A program made the position numbers and the translations under genes. Shown in pieces: positions 42,901 through 51,674 of a stretch of DNA of 64,000 nt (positions are counted from its first letter, which is position 1; the number at the start of each line of letters is the position of its first letter). The notes under the pieces are model-generated. The model saw only the letters and a program-made list of their open reading frames with translations, had not been told where the DNA came from and searched no databases. The stretch is from Pseudozyma flocculosa PF-1 (lineage: Eukaryota > Basidiomycota > Ustilaginomycetes > Ustilaginales > Ustilaginaceae): the NCBI RefSeq assembly GCF_000417875.1, contig NW_006920891.1:392308-456307 (forward strand), in the 5' to 3' direction.

Positions 42901-44838
42901 ACCTTCTCCGGAGATGACCATCTCCTGCCAGTCGGGACGCTGCGCGGTGTCCTTGATGCCCTCTAGGAGGTGGAGCGTCAAGGCCAGCCGGAGATAGGAC
43001 GGCAGCGTCGAGGAGGCCACAAAAAAGCTCGGCAGGGCTATCAAGCGGCCGCTGCCCGCCTCGAAAGGCCGCGGATAGGCATCGTGCGGGTGAGTTTTGA
43101 TCCGCAGCCGAACGTCTTCCTTGCCCCCGACGTGCGTCTTCGGCCCGGCGATGAAGATGTCGTACTCGCCGGGCGCTGTCCTCTCGTTGTCTGCCAGCTC
43201 CGCGATCCTTTCCGGGCCTAGCACGGCTTCGACTGCCATGCGCTCGTCGTCCCTCTTGCTCTGGATCTCGGCCTGGTCGTCGTGAGAGAGGGCTGGGAAG
43301 TCTTCGAGAGCATGTCGGAGCGCGCTGCTGGAGCTCCATTGCGGCTCGACATCCGCCTGATCCCAGCCTGCCATCTGGCGGTTGAGCATATCAAGCGCGA
43401 GACCTTCGCGTGCCTGGCGGGGCAGCTGCTGCGACGAGGTCTTCTCTGCCGACAGGATGGCCCGGAAGACGCGCTCGACGGCCTCTCTCGGGTAGCCGCC
43501 GACCTTGACGAGCCGATCGATGGCCCAGGTGATGGCGAGGCCTTCACTGCCAGAACCTGCCGAGGCGGACGTGATGAAGCTCTCCGAAGCCTTGCTCGGT
43601 TTGAAGCTGGTCGGCAGGTCGTCCTCGGGCGTATAGAGCATCAGGTACTCGATGGCGGCCTCGCGGTCGCCCAGCGATGCTGCCGACGCCAGCAACGGGT
43701 CTGGGAGCGCCGAGGACGACGCGGCGGCGGTGGCGATGGCCTTGCGTGCCGATGCGAGCCAGCTGGCTGCGCTGCGGGCGTGACCCGGTCGGAAGCCGAG
43801 CGAGACCAGCTCCCTCTCGAGGCCAGCCACATCGACGGCGATGGGCTTTGCACTCTCGCCGCCGCGCGATGGCCCTTCCGCCGGGCTTTCGTCGTCGTCG
43901 AGGTTGAGGGGGGCCGTGCAGGCCTCGGGGAAGACTGTCATGAGCCTGCGTATCGTGTTCTCGACCTTCTCGCGTAGGCTGCTACCCATGCGCACCTCCT
44001 TTGCCTCCTGCCACGCCTTGCTGAGGGATCGGCCGGTTCCGTTGAGCTTGCCGTTGATGATTTCGTTGCGCCCGGATGCGGCGGCCTGCTGCGCCGCCTC
44101 GCGCTCCCGCTCCTTTTTGGCTTTTTCAGCCTCGCGCTTGATCTGTGCGTCGAAGGGATCGGCCTCCCACATCCAGTCCTGGTGGCTGGGTGCCTGCTTC
44201 TTGTAGGCCTCGAGCTGCTGCCAGTACTCGCGCGGGCCGGGCGGCAGCGCGCGGTTGAGGGAGAGGTTGTTGAAGATGCGGAAGAGGGCGTAGGTCGCGC
44301 CCCAGTGCTTTGCCTCGAGGCTGGACTGGCAGTCGAGCCGGAGGCCGGGCTCCTTTGGCTCGAAGCGTACGGTGTGCGGGTTGGAGGCGTCTTGCTTGTT
44401 GGCCTTTTTCAAGGTGACGACGCACGAGTAGCCGTTGGGGTGGCGGCGCGGTTCGACGATGGGCTTTTCCCAGCCCGGCAGCTTCTGGATGCGCTCGTAG
44501 AGCATGTTGAGCGGCGTCTTGCTGCCCGGCGGGAAGAGCATCTCGCGTGGCTGCTGTTGGGCCGCCGAGGAAGCCGGGCCTGCGCTGGTGGGTTTGGCAT
44601 CTGCAGGGGCGGCAGCGGTGGGTGGTGTGGATGAGGACGCGGCGGCGCTGGTTTTCCCTGGCGGTGGTGTCGACGTCGACTTTGCAGCGGCTGCTGCGGC
44701 AGCTGCCTCCCTTCCTGCTTTCGTGTAGGAGGGTGGTGGTTTGGGGGCGTTTCCTTTCACCCAGTCTGGGAGCGGGGCGGCCTTGGAGGATGTGGATCCG
44801 CTCGACTTGATGGCGGGGTTCTTTTTGCGCGGCGCCAT
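39954..44838 (-). CDS. DHX57/YLR419W-like DExH-box RNA helicase
   Basis: Two exons, 44838-40801 and 40688-39954, total 4773 nt, 1590 residues. The N-terminus is Lys/Ala/Ser-rich. A UBA-like segment (VAGLERELVSLGFRPGHARS) and an RWD-like region (about residues 500-670, with ERMAVEAVLGPERIAEL, GEYDIFIAGP and LRLALTLHLLEGIKD) precede the helicase, which is the domain order of DHX57. Helicase motifs: Walker A GETGCGKTTQ near 779-788, motif Ib TQPRRVSA, motif II DEVH at 891-894, motif III MSATIN, and motif VI QRRGRAGR. HA2/ratchet and OB-fold domains follow, with YFDPAQGRVFLFPGS and SPVYALLLFGGRL near the end. Family members are ATP-dependent RNA helicases; the role of the fungal proteins is not well defined. 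The second exon is supported by OB-fold content and phase. Divergent from the lyase gene. Confidence 0.92.
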
Positions 44839-45630
44839 GGTGATGGCGGTGGCGATGAGGGTGGCTGTGAAGATGGGCGGGGAGTTGAGGCAAAGGCGGG
44901 CTGGCAGGCCGAAGCCAAGGCAAAGGGCCAAAGGACGGGGTCGTGACTGGCCAGGCAGGGCGGGATAGGGTCGAGGAAGGTAGCGGCAACGTACCCAGCG
45001 AGACCAACAGCGAGAGAGGTGCAAGGCCTCAAGCCAAGCCGAGCGGATTTCTTCCCGCGGCCAGCAAAGAGAAGACGGGTGGAGGCAGGCCTGGCCAGCT
45101 GCCACGCCCCCACCCGGCCGAGCCGATGGGGCGTGGCACCGTTGCACCGCCCATCGGGAGCTGCCGACCGGAGGCTGCCGATGGACGCCGGGAGCGCCGG
45201 CCGGCCGGCCTCTCCGACCGCAAAGCCGTCGCCTCCGATAACTCGGCGCCTTTCTCCACAATCGAGGGTCGCCCAGTCGCCGCCTCGCCCGGCGGGCCAA
45301 GGCTGCCAGGAGGGGCCTGCCCGCCTGCCTCTGGCCATTTCACGCGGGCGCGGTTCAGGGCGGCTGCCGCGCCTGGGCCCCCAACCCTTTCCCCCGCCTT
45401 GGAGCTTTCTTCTCGGCGGTGCCCCCTCTTACCCCCGGACATCCCGACCGCCTTGCTTTCCTCGACTCCATCACCACCACCATAAGCCCGTAGATTGCCA
45501 CACTCGCACACCTACAAGAGCAGTTGCGCATCCTTGGTTTCGCCTCGCCCTTTTAGCTCGCAGCGCACCACCACCACCGCCAGCGGCCTTCTCTCCTCCT
45601 CCTCCTCCTCCTGCTCGCCACTCTCACAGC
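44839..45630. promoter_or_regulatory. Divergent promoter region, helicase and methylisocitrate lyase
   Basis: About 790 bases between divergent start codons. The last 200 bases before 45631 are pyrimidine-rich with CACCAC and CTCCTC runs, as in leaders of strongly expressed fungal genes. Open frames here are extensions of the two genes only. Confidence 0.45.
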
Positions 45631-47653
45631 ATGGCCTCGCGTCGTATCGCCGCCAGGCTCAGTCCCCGTGTCGCCGTCGTCCCTCAGTCGTCCGCCGTGG
45701 CAACGAGGCTCGCATCTCGAGCAGCCACCGCCGCCCTCCTCCCCCGCACAGCAGCCTCGTCGCTCGGCGCAGTCAGGATGAGCTCGTCCTCGTCGTCCAC
45801 CGCCGCAACCTCGCTCAACCCGCCCCCGCAGCCCCTGCGCACGCGGGCCCCCAGCGCCCAAGAGGAGGCGGCCGACTTCAAGGCGGCATGCGACCAGGTG
45901 CAGCAGTGGTTCGACAGCCCGCGCTTCAAGGGCATCAAGCGCCCCTATGGCCCAGAGGCCGTCGTCTCCAAGCGTGGCTCCCTCCCCGTCCAGCCCCCGG
46001 CCTCGTCCCTCATGGCCGACAAGCTCTTCGCCACCCTCTCCCACCACGCAGCACAGGGCACCCCCGTGCACACCATGGGCGCCATCGACCCCGTCCAGCA
46101 GTCGCAGATGGCCTACAACCAGGAGGTCGTCTACGTCTCGGGCTGGGCCGCCAGCTCCGTCCTCACCACCTGCAACAACGAGGTCGGCCCGGACCTCGCA
46201 GACTACCCTTACACCACCGTCCCCAACCAGGTCCAGCGCCTCTTCAAGGCCCAGCAGCACCACGACCGAAAGCACTGGGACGAGCGCTGCCAGCTCACGC
46301 CCGAGCAGAAGGCCAACACGCCCTGGGTCGACTACCTCCGCCCCATTGTCGCCGATGCCGACACCGGCCACGGCGGCCTGAGCACCGTCTTCAAGCTGGC
46401 CAAGCTCTTTGCCGAGCACGGCGCCGCCGCCATCCACCTCGAGGACCAGCTGCACGGCGGGAAAAAGTGCGGCCACCAGGCCGGCAAGGTCCTCGTCCCC
46501 ACCTCGGAGCACGTCAACCGCCTCACCTCGACCCGCTTCGCCTGGGACATCCTGGGCGCCTCGAACCTCGTCATTGCCCGCACCGACTCCGAGTCGGCCA
46601 AGCTCATCTCGTCGAGCATCGACGCCCGCGACCACGAGTTCATCAAGGGCGCCTACAACCTGCCCGCCGGCACAAAGAGCCTCGCAGAGACCCTCGCGCA
46701 GAAGGAGGCCGAGGGCGCAATGGGCCCGCAGGTCGACGCAGCGGAAAAGGAGTGGATGGACAAGTGCGAGCTGCTGACGTTCAACGAAGGTGAGCCGAGC
46801 GGTTCCAGAGAGACGTGGGCATCGTAGGCTGGCGAGCGCTGACAGGACGCCATGCTACCTCTCCGCCCTCTGCCCAGCCGTCGAGCGGCACAACGCCTCG
46901 AACAAGTCGGGCATCGAGGAGTACAGGAAGAAGGTGGCCGGCGGCGTGTCGAACTACGAGGCGAGGCACGCTGCCGAGGCCGTCTTTGGCGCCTCGGGCG
47001 TGCCGACGTGGTGCTGGGACGCCCCGCGGACAAAGGAGGGCTACTACCACTTCAAGGGCGGCATCGAGGCGGCCGTCAAGCGCGTCAAGGTGTTTGCCCC
47101 CTTTGCAGACATGCTCTGGCTCGAGACCAAGACGCCGGACCTCAAGCAGGCGCAGGGCTTCGCCGGCAGGATCCACGAAGACTTCCCCGGCAAGTGGCTC
47201 GTCTACAACCTCAGCCCCAGCTTCAACTGGAGCGCCCACGGCTTCTCTGGTGAGTCGGCGTCGCGATGCGTGCCCTGCCCGGAGGTGTTACTCCTCCCCC
47301 GCTGACACGCTCGCCCTCTTGCCTTTGGACCCTCGTTCGACCGAGCAGACCAGGACCTCAAGAACTTTGTGTGGGACCTGGCCAAGAGCGGGTTCGTCTT
47401 CCAGCTCATCTCGCTGGCGGGCCTGCACTCGACGGGCGCCATGACGTGGGAGCTGTCGAAGCGCTTCAAGGACGACGGCATGCTCGCCTACGTCGAGCTC
47501 GTGCAGCGCAAGGAGAAGGAGCTCGGCTGCGACGTCCTCACCCACCAAAAGTGGAGCGGCGCCGCCTACGTCGACCGCATGCTCCAGACGGTCAGCTCCG
47601 GCAGCTCCGCCACCCAGGCCATGGGCGCCGACAGCACCGAGAGGTCCTTCTGA
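45631..47653 (+). CDS. 2-methylisocitrate lyase, mitochondrial (isocitrate lyase superfamily)
   Basis: Three exons: 45631-46789, 46878-47249 and 47349-47653, total 1836 nt, 611 residues. The catalytic motif KKCGH is present with Cys280. It cleaves 2-methylisocitrate to succinate and pyruvate in the methylcitrate cycle for propionyl-CoA. I favour this over glyoxylate-cycle isocitrate lyase because of [48 protein letters not shown] and [11 protein letters not shown], which follow the mitochondrial methylisocitrate lyases, where isocitrate lyases have YGALDPVQ and DYPMDTVPNKV. The first ~50 residues are Arg/Ala/Ser-rich without acids ([18 protein letters not shown]), a mitochondrial presequence, and the C-terminus is not a peroxisomal signal. 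The frame is open upstream of 45631 but without conserved sequence, so the ATG next to the presequence was chosen. Confidence 0.88.
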
Positions 47654-47976
47654 TCGGATCACGTGTGTACGCCTGCCTGGCAAGCGTTCGAGGCGCCGGT
47701 TCTAGAATTTTGAAAGCTCAGCGGCCTTCGACAAGGGCAGTGCTTCTGCTATGACAGGACGGAACGAATCGCGGTACGAGGAGCGAGCGAGCGAAACGAC
47801 GAGAGGCGGACAACGAACGTGAGGCAGCTTGCGAGGGGAGCGAGGGGGCGGGGGAGCGTGCAGAGCAGAGACCGTGTCGACAGAAACGACAGTCGGCGAG
47901 GCGACAACGTGAGGGCGCCACGGCGCGAGTCCAGCTTGTGCCCACAGCCATGCCGCTTCTTGGCTCATCGTCGACG
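47654..47976. other. Intergenic region between convergent genes
   Basis: About 320 bases holding two 3' UTRs. No other feature is seen. Confidence 0.5.
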
Positions 47977-49128
47977 TTACTGGCGGGGTCCACGACGGCG
48001 CGGCAGGCGAGGGCCGTGGCTACTCTCCGATGCAGGCGGGTTGCGTCCGGGTGCTGTCAACGTGTCGCTGTCCCAGAACCTCCACGGATCGACGTTGGCA
48101 AGCTCCGCATCATTGAGCGATGGGTAAGCGGCTTTGAGCTGGGCCAGCACGGGAGGCGGGTCGATGACGTACGGCCTCAGATCCAGTTCGAGGAGGTAGG
48201 GGCCGTTGCGGGCGTAATGCTGTGCCTTTGCGACATAGCGCTGATCGATTTCCTGGAGCATGTAGACGTGATCGGCAGGCGTGTCTGGATGGTGCTCCCG
48301 GACGTAGGACACGGTCTCCCCGAACGCTTCGCGGAGCAGCACTCGGCGGGCCTCGAGCTGAGCTCCCAACGTCGTGATACCGCGTTCCAGCTGCTTCAGG
48401 ACCGCCTCGAGGTCGAGGAGACTGGCATCTGTCCAGCCATGAATCCAGCTGCTCAGCCGGTAGTAATTCGCCTGAAGATGATCGTGGGCGGGTTGGGCAT
48501 GTCCGAGCTCGACCATCGCGTCGCGGTGCACGTTGATCTGCGCCTCGATCTCTTCCGCAGTCAGACCCCAGTTGATGAAGCGGTCCTGGGTGCGGATAAG
48601 GTCGTTGCAACGCGAGAGGTGCATCTGCGCGATGCGAGCGTACGTGGCGGGCGGGAAGGGGAAGGGATTCGACTCCGGCTGCTGACCCCACTGGAAGCGT
48701 CGCAGAGCGTCAAAGATGCCATCGGAAGCACGTCTTTCCTTGTCCTCCGGACGATCAAAGGTCGGCTCGTACGTGTACGCCTTCCACTCTGCCAGTTCCG
48801 ACAAGAGTCGCTCGTACCGCTCGGTCTCTAAGATGGCATCTACAGAGAAGGTCGGACCCCTTGGCGCCGTTCCGGTCGCTCCGGCGGCGAAGAGGGTTCT
48901 TTTTGCATCGGCGAAGAAGGTCCTTCGTGCATCGGCGAAGAGGAAGCGGAATGGGCGAGCGGTTCTTGGAGCTCCTCTGATGCAGTGCGTGCGGCGCCCT
49001 CGATCCAGTTGCCGAACTCATCGAAGCCGCGAGCCGCGAGCCGAGGCGTCGAGGCCACCTTGGACGATGGAGAAGAGCAACGACAGTGCCAGCGTGGCGA
49101 GGCTGACGCGGGTCGGACCGACCTTCAT
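47977..49128 (-). CDS. Predicted secreted protein, paralogue of the gene at 50245-51279
   Basis: My model has two exons, 49128-49059 and 48974-47977, total 1068 nt, 355 residues. The N-terminus MKVGPTRVSLATLALSLLFS is a clear signal peptide. The 84-base intron removes an in-frame TGA at 49018-49020; its donor (GTGGCC) is weak. The mature protein is helical and charged, e.g. ETERYERLLSELAEWKAYTY, TYARIAQMHLSRCNDLI and QLEARRVLLREAFGETVSYV. The last two match TYTRLGQKHLARCADIL and NLEARRVILGGLLDASAKRK of the divergent neighbour. I know no family for either. Inside the proposed intron and beyond, another frame reads DEFGNWIEGAARTASEEL, which resembles the neighbour's YGEWGAGAGNAFEHAAGEL, so the true N-terminal region may instead involve frameshifts or a different splice. 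A TATA box lies upstream. Confidence 0.6.
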
Positions 49129-49383
49129 GGAAGTCGCATGGGACGGGACGCCGCGGCTGGACGCCGTGGGTAAGGGTGCTTGTGCTCGGCGGCGGTGGCG
49201 AAGCGTGCGAGAATGGTGGAAGGCACTGAGCAAGACCTCAAAGGTGTGCTCCAGAGCCCCTATAGAGTCGGTGCACGGCAAGATGGAGAATCTGGAGAGC
49301 AGGAGCGGGCTCGATGGATGAATAGGAAGAGGTGTAGCATACGGGAAACGTGTAAGAGCCCTTTTGTGGGCGCCGTCGAGCAT

Positions 49384-49395
49384 GCTTATATACCC
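49384..49395 (-). promoter_or_regulatory. TATA box of the minus-strand secreted paralogue
   Basis: On the minus strand the sequence reads GGGTATATAAGC, about 260 bases upstream of the ATG at 49128. It is a near-consensus TATA element in GC-rich surroundings. Confidence 0.6.
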
Positions 49396-50073
49396 TTCAC
49401 CCACATCCGTCTTCGTCCCCGACGGCCTTGCTCTATGTCTTGCAGCGACGAGAAGGGGAGGCCAGCTCACGGTGGCTCCCTAAGCCTCGCTGGCTACGGC
49501 AGCCTTTCCGAGCGCGATCGCACCCGCCACGACCGGTCGCGCTCGAGATGAAGGCTTCCCACCGCATCGCCGGCGCCGGGGCGAGACGGGTCTCTCCGAC
49601 GGCGCTGCCGTGATTGTTGATTCACGCCGCACGTGTGGGACGCTCCGAGATGATTCGCGTTAAAGTCACCCGGCCTGTCCGTACCGACCATGCATCTACT
49701 TGCTCGCACCTTGATCCGCCCCGGCCGTCTCCACCATATGGATCTGGATCTGAAGCCGGCGGGCGGCGATCGGTCAGCGCATAAGGACGACTCGTTCACC
49801 GAGTTGCTTTGTGCCGCGCCGGCTTCATCAGCCACGCACGAGTCCCTACGCGTTGTCGGCGCGGCGTGAATGTGGGACTTTGCTATCCTCCGAAGTGAGA
49901 ATAAACGGGTCAGGGACAATGCCCAGCATGCAACGCTCCGAAGCTCGGGGCAAACCAGCATGCATGTAGGTGATGTCTTTGTCCTTCTCGTCCGCTCCGA
50001 GATTGCTCCGACGACGCCTAGTCAACGACGTCATGTGCAAACAGCGACGTGAGGCTCGGCCAAGGACGGCGCG

Positions 50074-50085
50074 CACATAAAAGGC
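50074..50085 (+). promoter_or_regulatory. TATA-like box of the plus-strand secreted paralogue
   Basis: CACATAAAAGGC lies about 165 bases upstream of the ATG at 50245, flanked by GC-rich sequence. Confidence 0.5.
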
Positions 50086-50244
50086 GCGCGGTCGAGAGAG
50101 CGTGCATGTACATGTGTAGCCTCCTCCTCTCACCTTTCTCGCCAATTCGTGGCCATCCTACGCCTTGCACGAACCGCTATATCACCACCACCGACGCACC
50201 GAAAGCACCTCGTGAAGCACTGTCCGTCGATCAAGGCCTGCAAG

Positions 50245-51279
50245 ATGAAGCTCTCTTCGATCTGGCCTGCCACGGTCGTCGCCGTCGCCCTAGCCTTCCT
50301 TGGCCCCGGCGGGCTTATCGCCTCAGTCTCCGCTGCCGGCCCATTCCCTTCGTACGGGGAGTGGGGTGCTGGCGCTGGGAACGCTTTCGAACACGCTGCG
50401 GGAGAACTCGCCGACGTCATTGGACAAGGCTCGGCGGGACGCAGCGGCCTGCTGCACGGCGGCCCGTCGTCGTCTTCGACCGCCGAACGGTACAGCCAAG
50501 GCGAGCGCAACGCCTTCGAGAGACTCGAGCGTCCCATCGAAGCTCCGAGGCCCGGCTCTGCCATGACCGTCAAGCTGGTCCTGCACAACAACGCGTACGA
50601 CGAGGCCCAGGCCCGTATCTGGGCGTACAGGCTCTACGACTACGGCCGAGTCGAGTGGCGCGAGGACAGTCAGCTTCTGTCGAGGATGAGGCGGCTACAG
50701 GCCGATGCGGACGACGGCTTCCTATACGGTACCTACACCCGGCTCGGTCAGAAGCATCTGGCTCGGTGCGCCGATATCCTGAACAAGTTCGACGCTCTCG
50801 TCGACGGGGAGATGAGCGCGAGGACGATCAGGATCCTCTCGGCCCGTCTGGACCAGGCCGAAGCGAACCTGGGACACGTCCGATGGGTGCACGCGCAGCT
50901 GACCGACCAGTCCACCAAGCTCAAGAACGACGTCCGCGCTCAGCAAGACCCGCGCGGCCTCGACGCAGCGGCCATCTTTGACGTGGATTCGACGCTCGGC
51001 GACCTGCTGCGCACTGAGACGATCATGTCGACGAACCTCGAGGCCCGCCGTGTCATTCTCGGCGGCCTCTTGGACGCGAGCGCGAAGCGCAAGGCGACCT
51101 ACACGCTCCTCGATGTGCCGCAGCCGAGCATCAGGCTCGCCAAGAAGAAGTTCCGCCTCGCCCCGTCATGGTGGTCGGACGGCAAGCGTGGCCGCGACTT
51201 TGACATGCCCCCTTGGCTCCAGAGCGAGGCGGCCACTTCGCACACGCCCGCCGAGCTCGTCGGTATCGACCCGTGGTGA
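50245..51279 (+). CDS. Predicted secreted protein, paralogue of the gene at 47977-49128
   Basis: Single exon, 344 residues. MKLSSIWPATVVAVALAFLG is a signal peptide; the mature protein probably begins near AAGPFPSYGEWG. A Gly/Ser-rich stretch (GGPSSSSTAERYSQGERNAF) leads to a mostly helical, charged body with ARIWAYRLYDYGRVEWRED, TYTRLGQKHLARCADIL, GEMSARTIRILSARLDQAE, NLEARRVILGGLLDASAKRK and a C-terminus WWSDGKRGRDFDMPPWLQ. Only one cysteine is present in the mature part, so it is not a disulfide-stabilised type. I recognise no domain. The frame is open upstream of 50245 only from a GTG, so the ATG preceding the hydrophobic core is the start. It is head-to-head with a diverged paralogue and directly upstream of a recombinase-bearing island, a setting common for fungal effector families; that role is inference. 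Confidence 0.75.
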   Translation: MKLSSIWPATVVAVALAFLGPGGLIASVSAAGPFPSYGEWGAGAGNAFEHAAGELADVIGQGSAGRSGLLHGGPSSSSTAERYSQGERNAFERLERPIEAPRPGSAMTVKLVLHNNAYDEAQARIWAYRLYDYGRVEWREDSQLLSRMRRLQADADDGFLYGTYTRLGQKHLARCADILNKFDALVDGEMSARTIRILSARLDQAEANLGHVRWVHAQLTDQSTKLKNDVRAQQDPRGLDAAAIFDVDSTLGDLLRTETIMSTNLEARRVILGGLLDASAKRKATYTLLDVPQPSIRLAKKKFRLAPSWWSDGKRGRDFDMPPWLQSEAATSHTPAELVGIDPW

Positions 51280-51674
51280 TCTGAGCGTCCGTGTCGATGA
51301 CATGGGCCCGCGTCTCCCTCAACCTGTGACATTGCGGTGCCTGCTCGACAGGGCGAGCATAGGCTGTCCCCCTGCCCTCCCGGCATCGATTGGCACTCTC
51401 TTTCCAGCAGGGCTGTGGCGCTCTGCTGCAATGGTCGGGCGCTTCGACCGCAGCGTAAATCACAGACATTGTCACTCTTGTCGTGCCATGTAGACTGCTG
51501 CATTGCTCAATCGATGACATGTCTGCCCCTTCAAGGCTTGGAAGGTCGCTGATGTCCTGTGCATGGCGGCTGCTGTATGAGGGTCTGTGCTGCTTGCTGC
51601 AATGAGTCTGGTGGACAAGCTTCTGAGCCTGAAACAAAAACTGCATGATCATGCTGCTTGTTTGACTTCAACCC
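51280..51674. other. Downstream region and left edge of the second low-GC island
   Basis: Normal GC-rich sequence to about 51480, then AT-richer sequence with short open frames. A sequence resembling an intron end (pyrimidines, then CCTGTAG) precedes 51680, so an upstream exon of the recombinase-like gene may lie here, but I cannot identify it. Confidence 0.4.

Larger units (their letters stand above)
49129..50244. promoter_or_regulatory. Divergent promoter region of the two secreted paralogues
   Basis: About 1.1 kb between head-to-head start codons. Each side has its own TATA element. The middle (49560-50050) has no credible gene. Confidence 0.5.

Noticed and set aside
45019..45630. 204-codon N-terminal extension of the methylisocitrate lyase
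   Set aside because: The extension is low-complexity; the ATG at 45631 gives a good mitochondrial presequence immediately before the conserved enzyme.
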